Positions 1 to 7,757 of a DNA stretch of 64,000 nt are shown here, piece after piece (position 1 is the stretch's first letter; every line of letters starts with the position of its first letter). The DNA is from JBAQMG01 sp049302575. GTDB lineage: Bacteria; Bacillota; Desulfitobacteriia; Desulfitobacteriales; Desulfitobacteriaceae. The notes under the pieces are model-generated. The model was not told the origin of the DNA. It was given only the letters and a program-made list of their open reading frames with translations, and did not search any database. A program made the position numbers and the translations under genes. The DNA is taken from the NCBI GenBank assembly GCA_049302575.1, contig JBAQMG010000023.1, positions 31,967-95,966 of the forward strand, given 5' to 3'.

Positions 1-8
1 GGAATAAT

Positions 9-1841
9 ATGAATGTTTTGGCCTGTAGGGACTGTGGTGTTGATGTTTCAGGCGAGCCACTTTTTCAAAATGTTAATTTTGCCTTAGAGGATCGGGAAAA
101 AGTCGGTCTCGTTGGTCCTAATGGGGCGGGCAAGACGACTTTGCTACGAGCGTGTCTGGGTGAAATTCCTTTAGAAGCGGGTACAGTTCAGCTTACGCGT
201 TCTTATGGTTATTTACCACAAACTACAAATTTAGAAGCTGCCGGAACTGTTCAGGAAAGTATGTTAGCAGAACGCTCTGATCTCCTTGCTTTATGGGGGG
301 ATATACGTCGCTTGGAAGAGAAGATGAGTACTCAGACAGAAAAACTCATGGAACAGTATGCCACCTTAAGCGAAAGGTTTGAACGCGAGGGAGGGTATGC
401 TCTTGAGGCTCTGATTCGTAAGATCTTGGCTGGTCTTGGATTAGAGAAGGAATTAAAAACCCTAGTTTCCAACTTAAGTGGTGGTCAAAAAACACGGCTA
501 GCTTTAAGTAAACTTCTTTTGCGCTCGCCCGCACTTTTGATTTTGGATGAACCGACCAATCATTTGGATATCACAGCTATGGAGTGGTTGGAGGGCTTTT
601 TGAGAGACTATGTTGGTACAGTGCTCGTTGTCTCACATGATCGTTATTTCCTTGACCACACCGTAGGCAAGATCCTTTGTTTAGAGAAAGGAAGGTTAAA
701 AGTATATTCTGGAAATTTTTCCGAATATGAACTGCAAAGAGCTTTAGAAGAGAAAACTCTCATGCGAGAGGCGGAAAAGTTATCTCAAAAAGTTGCTCGC
801 CTTGAGGAATTCGTCAGAAGAAATAAAGCGGGTGTAAATTCTCGTCAAGCTCGTGGTAGAGAAACGCAATTAGGTAAACTTACACCTTTACAAGTGAATA
901 AAGCTGAGCAAAACCTTAAATTCACAGCCCATGTTGGTACCAGAAGTGGGGATAGGGTGCTAAATATTGAGGATTTAAAAGTTTCCTTTGGCACGCGAAC
1001 CCTATTTCATAACGTTCAGATTAATTTGCTGCGTGGCGATAGAATTGCAATTTTGGGCAAAAATGGAATCGGTAAAACTAGTTTATTGAAAGCAATTCTT
1101 GAACGTCTTCCTTATGAGGGCACTATCCGCTTAGGAGCCAACGTCAAGCTGAGTTATTACTCTCAGGAACATGAAGATTTGAATACTAGCTCAACGGTTA
1201 TTGATGAAATTCGTGGGGTATCGGACATAAAAGACCACGAGATTCGTTCTCTATTGGCGCGCTATGGTTTTCGTGAAGAGGAAGTATTTAAACCAGTAAA
1301 AGTTTTGAGTGGCGGAGAAAAGAGTCGTTTAGCCTTATGTAAACTTTTTTTAACACCAAGTAATCTATTGCTTTTAGATGAGCCTACTAATCATTTGGAT
1401 ACCGAAACCAGAGAGGTTTTAGAGGATTTACTAATGGAGTACAAAGGTACACTCCTCGTCGTCTCACATGATCGCTATTTTCTCGATAAAGTAATCAATA
1501 AGATAGGTCAGCTTACTGCGAGCGGTCTTACACTATATGAAGGCGATTATACTGATTATCTGGAAAAACGGGCTCAAGAAAGTAATTCCCCAATAGTTCA
1601 AAGCTTTTCTAAGGTTCAAGCTGATCGTGAAGAGGCTAGGAATAACCAACGTCAGCAAAAACGCATACAACAAATGGAAACTGAAATAGCTGAACTTGAG
1701 CTGAAATTAAGGAAACTGGAAATAGAATTAGCCGACTCTGCAGCTGATTACCAGAAAGCTTTAGAACTGCACAGTGCATGCGAAGAAGTCAAGCTGAAAT
1801 TAGAAGAGACTTTTCAAGTTTGGGCAGATATCTGTAAGTAA
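9..1841 (+). CDS. ABC-F family ATPase (duplicated ATP-binding cassette protein)
   Basis: A soluble ABC-F protein of 610 residues with two nucleotide-binding domains and no membrane segment. The first domain has Walker A GPNGAGKT at about residues 36-43, signature LSGGQ near 160 and DEPTNHLD near 182. The second has GKNGIGKT near 350, LSGGEK near 433 and DEPTNHLD near 457. A charged linker separates the domains, and the last 70 residues look like a coiled coil (runs of E, K, L and Q), as in Uup and YdiF. Family members act on the ribosome, in translation quality control or antibiotic protection. Which subfamily this belongs to cannot be settled by eye. The ATG lies just after a GGAA at the window edge, so the upstream context is missing. 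Confidence 0.93.
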   Translation: MNVLACRDCGVDVSGEPLFQNVNFALEDREKVGLVGPNGAGKTTLLRACLGEIPLEAGTVQLTRSYGYLPQTTNLEAAGTVQESMLAERSDLLALWGDIRRLEEKMSTQTEKLMEQYATLSERFEREGGYALEALIRKILAGLGLEKELKTLVSNLSGGQKTRLALSKLLLRSPALLILDEPTNHLDITAMEWLEGFLRDYVGTVLVVSHDRYFLDHTVGKILCLEKGRLKVYSGNFSEYELQRALEEKTLMREAEKLSQKVARLEEFVRRNKAGVNSRQARGRETQLGKLTPLQVNKAEQNLKFTAHVGTRSGDRVLNIEDLKVSFGTRTLFHNVQINLLRGDRIAILGKNGIGKTSLLKAILERLPYEGTIRLGANVKLSYYSQEHEDLNTSSTVIDEIRGVSDIKDHEIRSLLARYGFREEEVFKPVKVLSGGEKSRLALCKLFLTPSNLLLLDEPTNHLDTETREVLEDLLMEYKGTLLVVSHDRYFLDKVINKIGQLTASGLTLYEGDYTDYLEKRAQESNSPIVQSFSKVQADREEARNNQRQQKRIQQMETEIAELELKLRKLEIELADSAADYQKALELHSACEEVKLKLEETFQVWADICK

Positions 1842-1904
1842 TTTGAACCATTTGTTCCTCTCCCCCATATATTATCCTGTAAATCGGAGGGTGGAGGGAT
1901 ACAT

Positions 1905-2567
1905 ATGGGTACTGCCTTACTTATGGCATTCGCTTTAAGTCTTGATGGATTTGGCGTGGGCTTAGCCTACGGTTTGAGGCGAATTCGCCTCCCGCTTAGT
2001 TCTTTGCTAGTCATTGCCCTTTGTACAGTTTTTGCAATGGGTGTTTCTATGTTGTTGGGAAGTTGGGTTGTCTTGTGGTTGAAATTCATCCCAGCAAAAT
2101 TATTAGGGGCAATAATTATTTTGAGTTTAGGAATTTTTCAATTTATAAGAGCAGTGTTTAAGACAGAAAAAAACGTGTGCATCAACGAGGCAATACCAGT
2201 AATGGCGTCAATTAATCAAGCAGTGCTGGTCGAACCGGTTTTTCGCATTCAATTACGCTTTCTAGGTTTAGTCGTTCAAGTCCTGAGAACTCCTGATTTA
2301 GCCGATATTGATGGTTCAGGTGGGATCAGCCTTAGAGAAAGCCTATTGTTAGGGAGCGCTCTGGCAATGGATGCCTTTGCGTCGGGGATTGGCGCAGCTT
2401 TAGCAGGAATGACTTTATTCGTCATTGGTATTGTGGCCTTAACCCAGTTAGTGATGATCCGATTAGGGCAGGTCTTAGCCGGGAAAATCCCGGAATTTTT
2501 AATGACAAAGGCAGAATTATTACCTGGTTTGGTTTTAATAATGGTTGGATTAGGAAAGTTGATTTGA
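1905..2567 (+). CDS. ytaF: Sporulation membrane protein YtaF (MntP-like fold)
   Basis: Integral membrane protein of 220 residues with two similar halves, each containing the AxxLDxFGxG / AxAMDAFASG type motif seen in YtaF and MntP relatives. The name comes from sporulating Firmicutes, where ytaF neighbours coaE, exactly as here (3 bases before the coaE reading frame). The hydrophilic loop between the halves carries a textbook EF-hand-like loop at about residues 134-145 (D-I-D-G-S-G-G-I-S-L-R-E), suggesting that a divalent cation binds there; the transported or sensed ion is not known from sequence. The start ATG has GGAGGG-type ribosome binding sequence upstream. The strand and spacing suggest one transcript with coaE. 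Confidence 0.88.
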   Translation: MGTALLMAFALSLDGFGVGLAYGLRRIRLPLSSLLVIALCTVFAMGVSMLLGSWVVLWLKFIPAKLLGAIIILSLGIFQFIRAVFKTEKNVCINEAIPVMASINQAVLVEPVFRIQLRFLGLVVQVLRTPDLADIDGSGGISLRESLLLGSALAMDAFASGIGAALAGMTLFVIGIVALTQLVMIRLGQVLAGKIPEFLMTKAELLPGLVLIMVGLGKLI

Positions 2568-2579
2568 GAGGTGCTTAGC

Positions 2580-3173
2580 GTGTTAATAATTGGTCTTACA
2601 GGAGGAATAGGAAGTGGCAAATCCAGCGTTGCCAAATGGTTTAAGGAACAGGGTATTCCTGTACTTGACGCTGATCAAATCGTGCATAGTCTCTTTAATA
2701 ATGATCAAGCTCTTCTAACTGAATTAGTTAAAGAGTTTGGGGAGGGAATTTTAGACACTCAAGGAAAGATTAACCGGCAGGTGCTAGGTCGTAAGATTTT
2801 TGATAATGATCAAGCCCGACATAAATTAGAAAAGATTGTACATCCAAGGGTTTCAAAAAAAATGCGACAGGAACAAATAAAATTAGAAAAAGAGGGGGTT
2901 CAGCTCTGTGTTTGGGATGTACCCTTACTTTTAGAAGGAGGGCTTAAAGATTCTGTTGATCAGGTTTGGGTAGTTTGGGTTCCTCGTGAGGTGCAAATTC
3001 AACGTGTCCTAGGAAGGGACAAGCTTACAAGAGAAGAAATTATGGCTCGTATTGTGGCACAAATGCCTTTAGATGATAAAGTCAAATTAGCTAACGTTGT
3101 TATTGATAATTCAGGAAATTGGTCCCAAACGCAAAATCAATTAATAGATCTTTTTAAGAATCTTAAGGACTAA
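2580..3173 (+). CDS. coaE: Dephospho-CoA kinase
   Basis: Last enzyme of coenzyme A synthesis, phosphorylating the 3'-hydroxyl of dephospho-CoA with ATP in the cytoplasm. The N-terminus has the P-loop GLTGGIGSGKS. It is followed by the LDAD-type acceptor segment, the characteristic VWDVPLLLEGG and a DNSG near the end, as expected for CoaE, and the length (197 residues) is normal. I place the start at GTG 2580, which has GAGAGGTG about six bases upstream. The frame also opens at GTG 2571, but that codon is itself part of the ribosome binding sequence. It follows ytaF with almost no gap, so coupling is likely. Confidence 0.93.
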   Translation: MLIIGLTGGIGSGKSSVAKWFKEQGIPVLDADQIVHSLFNNDQALLTELVKEFGEGILDTQGKINRQVLGRKIFDNDQARHKLEKIVHPRVSKKMRQEQIKLEKEGVQLCVWDVPLLLEGGLKDSVDQVWVVWVPREVQIQRVLGRDKLTREEIMARIVAQMPLDDKVKLANVVIDNSGNWSQTQNQLIDLFKNLKD

Positions 3174-3246
3174 GCTGATAGCTCCAAAATACATTGAATA
3201 AAGAAACTTATTACAGGGTTCATTAATGGGAGTATGAGGAGTTGTC

Positions 3247-3837
3247 ATGTATAAAAACAAGAAGATCATGACTAAAGTTTTATTAATAAGAACTCTGTTC
3301 ATTGTAATACTGGGATCACTATTGGTTTGTGGTCTAGGGCAGACCTCTGTCTACCAAAAGATTATTTACCCCTACCCACATCGAATATTGATTGAAAAAT
3401 ATGCCACTTTATATGGGGTAGATCCCTTATTGGTGGTATCGGTGATACGTGAAGAAAGCAAATTTTTACCCCAATCAGAATCCCACAAAGGGGCAAAAGG
3501 TTTGATGCAATTAATGCCAAGTACTGCACAAGCGATAGCTAAGAGTCTTGGTGATAAGGATTATAATGATCAGGACTTAGTAATGCCGGAAAAAAATATC
3601 CAATACGGAACTTGGTATTTGGCAAGTCTAAAGAAAGAGTTTGATAATAACCCTACTCTAGTACTAGCAGCCTACAATGGTGGACGTGGACATGTTAAGG
3701 ACTGGATAAAAAACAATCAACTTAAGCTGGATCAATTGCGCTATCAAGATATTCCTTTTAAAGAAACACGTCAATATGTGGAACGAGTCTTGAAAAGTTA
3801 TCAAATATACAGTAAGCTTTATACTATCGGCAACTAA
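3247..3837 (+). CDS. Secreted lytic transglycosylase (Slt/MltE-like domain)
   Basis: A 196-residue exported murein hydrolase. Residues about 10-35 form one hydrophobic N-terminal segment (signal peptide or anchor). The rest is a goose-lysozyme-like SLT domain with the catalytic Glu in VIREESKF, the GLMQLMP motif, NIQYGTWYL and AAYNGG, which together define family 1 lytic transglycosylases. It cleaves the MurNAc-GlcNAc bond in peptidoglycan to leave a 1,6-anhydro end. GAGGAG lies five bases before the ATG. In related Firmicutes such a gene commonly follows coaE and ytaF, and a role in cell wall turnover during growth or sporulation is inferred. Confidence 0.9.
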   Translation: MYKNKKIMTKVLLIRTLFIVILGSLLVCGLGQTSVYQKIIYPYPHRILIEKYATLYGVDPLLVVSVIREESKFLPQSESHKGAKGLMQLMPSTAQAIAKSLGDKDYNDQDLVMPEKNIQYGTWYLASLKKEFDNNPTLVLAAYNGGRGHVKDWIKNNQLKLDQLRYQDIPFKETRQYVERVLKSYQIYSKLYTIGN

Positions 3838-3883
3838 CAATTTGATGGGTTTAATCTTTTGCAGTAGGGAAGAGGAGAAATTA

Positions 3884-4162
3884 ATGAAATATACTGATCA
3901 AACTGAAACTAAACAAATTTTAACCCGTTTGAAAACGGTAAGGGGACATGTTGCTGCAGTTGAAAGAATGATTGAGGAAGAGAAGACTTGTGAGGAAGTC
4001 CTTTTACAATTAGTTGCTATTCGTGCGGCAGTTCATAAAGTTTCTGTCGTTATAGCGCAACGTTATGCCACTACGTGTATGCTTGAGGCCTTAGACCAGG
4101 GAGAGGATCGTCAGCAAATCTTAAACAAGGCTATTGATACATTAATGAAGCTTAATCAATAG
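3884..4162 (+). CDS. CsoR-family (DUF156) regulator with Cys-Tyr-Cys instead of Cys-His-Cys
   Basis: A 92-residue all-helical repressor of the CsoR/RcnR/FrmR/CstR family. The start is ATG 3884, preceded by AGAGGAGA; an in-frame ATG at 3842 lacks such a site. In the numbering of this protein the classical copper ligands are Cys36 and Cys65, both present, but the position equivalent to the copper-binding His61 is Tyr61 (RYATTC). Loss of that His with both Cys retained is how persulfide sensors of the CstR type differ from copper sensors, so sulfur or thiol sensing is the better guess. The next operon starts with a CsoR-type operator at 4331, a likely target. What it senses is inference. Confidence 0.85.
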   Translation: MKYTDQTETKQILTRLKTVRGHVAAVERMIEEEKTCEEVLLQLVAIRAAVHKVSVVIAQRYATTCMLEALDQGEDRQQILNKAIDTLMKLNQ

Positions 4163-4207
4163 AGGCCTGATATGTATAATATCGCTTTCATAGATTATTA
4201 GGTTCAC

Positions 4208-4260
4208 CTAAAAACATTAGAAAACGACTACTGAAGTAAGTCGTTTTCTAATGTTTTTAG
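4208..4260. terminator. Perfect 22-bp inverted repeat, terminator
   Basis: Arms 4208-4229 and 4239-4260 are exact reverse complements with a 9-nt loop. The right arm ends in a T-rich run and the left arm begins with A-rich sequence, so it can end transcription in either direction. It closes the coaE-to-regulator transcript and separates it from the methyltransferase promoter at 4290. Confidence 0.85.
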
Positions 4261-4289
4261 CCTAAATGGGAAATACTATGAATTAGGAA

Positions 4290-4346
4290 TTGACTTAATG
4301 CGCAAGGTTAAGTACAATGACAGTAACCCCATACCCTGCGGGGGTT
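4290..4346 (+). promoter_or_regulatory. Promoter with CsoR-type operator for the radical SAM operon
   Basis: A TTGACT (4290-4295), 17-bp spacer, TACAAT (4313-4318) promoter is followed by ATACCCTGCGGGGGTT at 4331-4346. The latter is an interrupted palindrome of the G/C-tract type bound by CsoR-family repressors. It lies between the expected start of transcription and the ribosome binding site at 4351. The same motif with the same geometry occurs at 15251. Confidence 0.72.
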
Positions 4347-4361
4347 GAAAAGAGGTTATGT

Positions 4362-4985
4362 ATGAGTACTCTGGAAATTACTAAAAGGTATTCAAATATA
4401 TGCGCAGACTCCAATTTGAGCTGTGGTGGAAATCTTACCTATCTTGCCTTAAAACCAGGTGAAAAAGTTCTGGATCTCGGCTGTGGCAGGGGCACGGAAA
4501 CCCTTCAAGCTGCAGAATTAATCAATCCCTCTGGATTTGCTTGGGGAATAGATCTTACACCAGCTATGATTAAAGCAGCGAAAGACCAAGCTAGAGAAGC
4601 AGGTGTCGATAACGTAGAGTTTTTACTTTCGTCAATTGAGCAACTTCCTTTTGCGACGGGGAGCATTGATGCTTTAATTAGTAATTGTGCTATTAATCAT
4701 GTAGCTGATAAACTAAGTGTTTATCGTGAGATTTACCGCGTGCTTAGCCCTGGAGGACGATTTGTAATCTCAGATATCATGACTAACAAACCTTTACCAC
4801 AAGCAATAAAAGAGGATTCTGAAGCAATTGCTGCTTGTTTTGGTGGGGCTATCACAGTTAAAGAATATGAAGAAGTCTTAGGTTCAGCTGGTTTTCAAGA
4901 AATAAAAGTTTTTAAAGAACGGCATTATTCCAAAAATGGCTACGAGATGATTAGTCGTACTTTTCAGGGGAAAAGGCCGCAATAA
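4362..4985 (+). CDS. Class I SAM-dependent methyltransferase (ArsM-like)
   Basis: A 207-residue methyltransferase. Motif I is VLDLGCGRG at about residues 36-44, with the acidic ribose-binding residue in WGIDLTPAM and motif IV-V region SNCAINHVADK followed by EIYRVLSPGGRFVISDI. The closest remembered pattern is the arsenite methyltransferase/UbiE group: the SNC-x-INH and Cys14/Cys21 pair recall ArsM, but no arsenic genes are near. The substrate is unknown. I start it at ATG 4362 with AGAGG six bases upstream; an earlier in-frame ATG at 4317 would lie across the promoter. It leads an operon with a radical SAM protein and a ferredoxin under a CsoR-type operator. Confidence 0.85.
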   Translation: MSTLEITKRYSNICADSNLSCGGNLTYLALKPGEKVLDLGCGRGTETLQAAELINPSGFAWGIDLTPAMIKAAKDQAREAGVDNVEFLLSSIEQLPFATGSIDALISNCAINHVADKLSVYREIYRVLSPGGRFVISDIMTNKPLPQAIKEDSEAIAACFGGAITVKEYEEVLGSAGFQEIKVFKERHYSKNGYEMISRTFQGKRPQ

Positions 4986-5006
4986 CACTTTGAAAGGGGG
5001 TAAGAC

Positions 5007-6362
5007 ATGTATTATAGCCGTTATAACTTAATTATTCCGATGAAAGAAAATCCTCAGTTTCCCTACGCGATTATAAATCCGCTGTCCGGCGCCTTTGATT
5101 TGGTCGACTTAGCGGAATATGATAGACTTCAAGCCTTAAGTCAGGGAAAAATTGTGACTGATGAAGAATTTATACTCTATTTAAAAACTAGAGGTTATCT
5201 CTTTAACGCTGCTGAAGAAGAGAACGAAATTTTACAGAAACGCTGGCCAGAGTTCCAAAAAACTTTAGGTGAGACTGCACCACAGGTTTTATTAGTACCA
5301 ACTTACGACTGTAATCTTGCTTGCCCTTATTGCTACCAAAACGGGATCAAGCAGAAAACCCAGTTAATGACTAGAGAAGTAGTGGATGTTTTCTTTGAGC
5401 ATTTAGTCAAACTCTATCCTCAGCAGAAACCATTTATTACTTTATTCGGAGGGGAAGCCTTAAACGCTTTACCTCGTCAGAAAGAAATTATCGATTATAT
5501 CGTAAAAAAAACTGTATTGGGTGGATATGCCATTTCAGCAGTAACAAACGGTTATAATTTGTTGGAATATCTCGATATTCTTCAACAGACTACCGTTAAA
5601 GAAATCCAAATAACGCTGGATGGACCGCAAAAGGTTCATGATCAACGTCGGCATACGGCAGGTGGACAGGGAACCTATGCTCGGATAATCAAGGGTATGG
5701 AAGCAGCGATCAGTCGTAAAATACCAATAAATCTGCGGTTAGTTGTTGATAAAACAAATTATGAAGAATTGGTTAATCTGGCTGAAGAATTTGAACAACG
5801 GGGTTGGTTAGATCTCCCAATCCAAGAATTCAAAACTCAAGTCGGACGTAACTACGAACTCTTCGAGTGCTATGCAACTCCCCAACATCTTTTGGCACAG
5901 GCTGAACATTGGGCAATGTTTGTCGAACTTGCTGAGCAGCATCCTATTTTGCGAAAGTTTCATCAGCCAGAATTCAAAGGGATAAAACACCTAATAAAGA
6001 CGGGTGAATTATATTTGCCAACCTATGATACATGCCCAGCATGCAAGACAGAGTGGGTATTTGATCTTTATGGAGATATCTATGGTTGTACGGCAACAAC
6101 CGGACAAGAAGAATATAAGCTGGGGACCTTTTTTCCAGAGTACCACCTCAAAGAACGAGAAGTAAAACTGTGGCAAGAGCGAAATATCTTAACTATTCCT
6201 GAATGCAAAGCATGTGATGTGAGTCTAATTTGTGGTGGGGGCTGCGGCGCAGTTGCTCATAATCAATTGGGTAAGATTTTGGCGCCCGATTGTCGTCCTA
6301 TTAAAGAAGTGCTTGAATTAGGCTTAAGATATTACGGCGATGAACTCTTGAAAATGAGGTGA
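5007..6362 (+). CDS. Radical SAM/SPASM domain protein
   Basis: 451 residues. The N-terminal 90 residues resemble the peptide-binding extension of RiPP-type radical SAM enzymes. The radical SAM core begins with CNLACPYC (Cys102, Cys106, Cys109), which binds the SAM-cleaving 4Fe-4S cluster, and continues with FGGEAL and ITLDGPQ. The C-terminal SPASM part has Cys clusters in TCPACKTEW and CKACDVSLICGGGCG plus a late Cys, enough for two auxiliary clusters. SPASM enzymes usually modify a peptide or protein. No obvious Cys-rich precursor is seen here, so the substrate is open. AAAGGGGG precedes the ATG. It sits 21 bases after the methyltransferase and 6 before the ferredoxin. Confidence 0.88.
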   Translation: MYYSRYNLIIPMKENPQFPYAIINPLSGAFDLVDLAEYDRLQALSQGKIVTDEEFILYLKTRGYLFNAAEEENEILQKRWPEFQKTLGETAPQVLLVPTYDCNLACPYCYQNGIKQKTQLMTREVVDVFFEHLVKLYPQQKPFITLFGGEALNALPRQKEIIDYIVKKTVLGGYAISAVTNGYNLLEYLDILQQTTVKEIQITLDGPQKVHDQRRHTAGGQGTYARIIKGMEAAISRKIPINLRLVVDKTNYEELVNLAEEFEQRGWLDLPIQEFKTQVGRNYELFECYATPQHLLAQAEHWAMFVELAEQHPILRKFHQPEFKGIKHLIKTGELYLPTYDTCPACKTEWVFDLYGDIYGCTATTGQEEYKLGTFFPEYHLKEREVKLWQERNILTIPECKACDVSLICGGGCGAVAHNQLGKILAPDCRPIKEVLELGLRYYGDELLKMR

Positions 6363-6368
6363 ATACTA

Positions 6369-6569
6369 ATGGCGGCGTTTATTCTTGAAAAGTTATGTAT
6401 TGGTTGTCAGCGATGTATACGAACTTGTCCCAATCAAGCGATTGAGCTGATAGCGCATTTGGCCACAGTGGATCCTGAAAAGTGTACTGAATGTGAAGAA
6501 TGCTTAGAAGCCTGTATGCACGGAGCAATTACTTTTCGAGTAGGTAAGGAGGCTCAAAGTAATGGATGA
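6369..6569 (+). CDS. 2[4Fe-4S] ferredoxin
   Basis: 66 residues with two CxxCxxCxxxC motifs (CIGCQRCIRTCP near the start and CTECEECLEACM in the middle), the classical bacterial 2[4Fe-4S] ferredoxin fold. It is placed directly after the radical SAM protein with GAGGTGA seven bases before the ATG. The most economical role is to deliver electrons for reductive cleavage of SAM or to reduce the auxiliary clusters of that enzyme; this is inference from position. The tail after the second motif is short and runs into the start of the next small gene. Confidence 0.9.
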   Translation: MAAFILEKLCIGCQRCIRTCPNQAIELIAHLATVDPEKCTECEECLEACMHGAITFRVGKEAQSNG

Positions 6570-6738
6570 AGGGCAGAGAAAAGAATGGATGAGTAAGTTG
6601 GAAGGTCTGGAAGACCAACTCGTTGATTTGCGTTCGCGTTGGCCAGCCCACTCTTTAAAACCAGCAATGTTAATCGAACTAGAGGCTTTAGAGGAAGAAC
6701 GAGATCGCCTGCGAGATCTTCTTAAAATCGTAGACTAA
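6562..6738 (+). CDS. Small charged helical protein, 58 residues
   Basis: A short gene overlapping the last bases of the ferredoxin. The ATG at 6562 has a strong AAGGAGG nine bases upstream, and the stop is at 6736-6738. The product is highly charged, lacks Cys, and has two probable helices separated by WPAHSLKPAM (about residues 27-36), ending in a Glu/Arg-rich helix. I do not recognise a characterised family, but proteins with a similar WPAHS segment seem familiar as small conserved proteins of clostridia. As the last gene of the operon it could be a subunit, a chaperone or the substrate of the radical SAM enzyme; none of these is shown. Confidence 0.7.
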   Translation: MDEGQRKEWMSKLEGLEDQLVDLRSRWPAHSLKPAMLIELEALEEERDRLRDLLKIVD

Positions 6739-6740
6739 CA

Positions 6741-6793
6741 AAAAAGCACAAAAGCTTGGCAACCATAAGGGGAACCAAGTTTTTGTGCTTTTT
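6741..6793. terminator. Convergent terminator after the radical SAM operon
   Basis: Left arm AAAAAGCACAAAAGCTTGG and right arm CCAAGTTTTTGTGCTTTTT pair with a single mismatch around a loop. A/T tails on both sides let it serve the plus-strand operon and the minus-strand phosphoesterase gene whose end it touches. Confidence 0.8.
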
Positions 6794-7757
6794 AAAACCT
6801 TAAACTTTCAACATGCCTTGTTGCTTGATCTCCTTTATGCAGGGTAAAAAGCGTGATTTCAGGTGGTACGTGAAGTCTTAAGGGGAAAATACTCTCACCA
6901 AGTCCTCGGTTAATGTAGACTCTTACTCCTTTAATTTCATGGTATCCTTCGTAGATACCTTGATCACCTAGGTAAGTATTAGTTATCCACGGTTTCATTC
7001 CGGGAAGGCGTATTTGACCACCGTGAGTATGACCGGTTAACAGCAAGTTTGCTCCGTATTTAGCTACATCATCAAGACAGTCAGTAGAGTGCGCCAGCAC
7101 CAGACGAAAAGTGGAAGAATCAAGCGTTTCACGATTTATTCCTTGATAGGCTTTTGGCACATTATCATGAGCTGTAGCTGGGTCATCGATGCCTATAATC
7201 AAGGTATTCAGATTGGGTAAATAGTCAGCTTCATTTATAAGCGGTATCCAACCCATCCCACGCAGAAGTTCGATATAGCGTTTAAACAAGGTGCTGGAAA
7301 AATGCGAATAATCATTGTTACCCATGACAATATAACGTCCGTAGCGGGCTTTTAAAGAATTCAAATAGATCAATACCTTATCCAAATCAGCTCGAGTGGA
7401 GATTACATCCCCAGTAATGACTAGGAGATCAGGTTTTTGGGCCGTAATGGCTTTTCTTATTCGTTCAGCTGGAATCTGTAAACTTTCCAGATGTAAATCG
7501 CTGATTTGGGCGATAGTCTTACCGCTTAAGGCTTCGGGAAGTGTAGGATAATATAAATCCCATTTTTCTATTTTAAGATCTATGGTATCATGCTCTGCCC
7601 AAGCAAGTATACCAGCACCTCCAATTGGCACACTGGTTAGCAACCAATGACTTCCACAGAATCGAGCTATTTTCTTTAAAAAGTCACGGCGTGAAGTTTT
7701 ATTATTAAAAGTAGAAGGGTTCTTAGCCAAAATTCGTGTCCTCCAGAATGAAATCAA
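6792..7757 (-). CDS. Metallophosphoesterase with twin-arginine signal (YkuE-like)
   Basis: 321 residues. The N-terminus carries a Tat-type signal, SRRDFLKKIARF, followed by a hydrophobic stretch, so export as a folded metalloprotein is likely. The calcineurin-like domain shows all metal motifs in order: SDLHLE, TGDVIS, GNNDY, LAHSTD and GHTHGGQ. Relatives such as YkuE are wall-associated phosphodiesterases; the substrate here is not evident. The frame opens with TTG at 7757, overlapping the thrB stop in TTGA. GGAG lies about 14 bases upstream, a weak site, so coupling to thrB translation is likely. Its grouping with threonine genes is positional only. Confidence 0.86.
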   Translation of the reverse strand: MISFWRTRILAKNPSTFNNKTSRRDFLKKIARFCGSHWLLTSVPIGGAGILAWAEHDTIDLKIEKWDLYYPTLPEALSGKTIAQISDLHLESLQIPAERIRKAITAQKPDLLVITGDVISTRADLDKVLIYLNSLKARYGRYIVMGNNDYSHFSSTLFKRYIELLRGMGWIPLINEADYLPNLNTLIIGIDDPATAHDNVPKAYQGINRETLDSSTFRLVLAHSTDCLDDVAKYGANLLLTGHTHGGQIRLPGMKPWITNTYLGDQGIYEGYHEIKGVRVYINRGLGESIFPLRLHVPPEITLFTLHKGDQATRHVESLRF

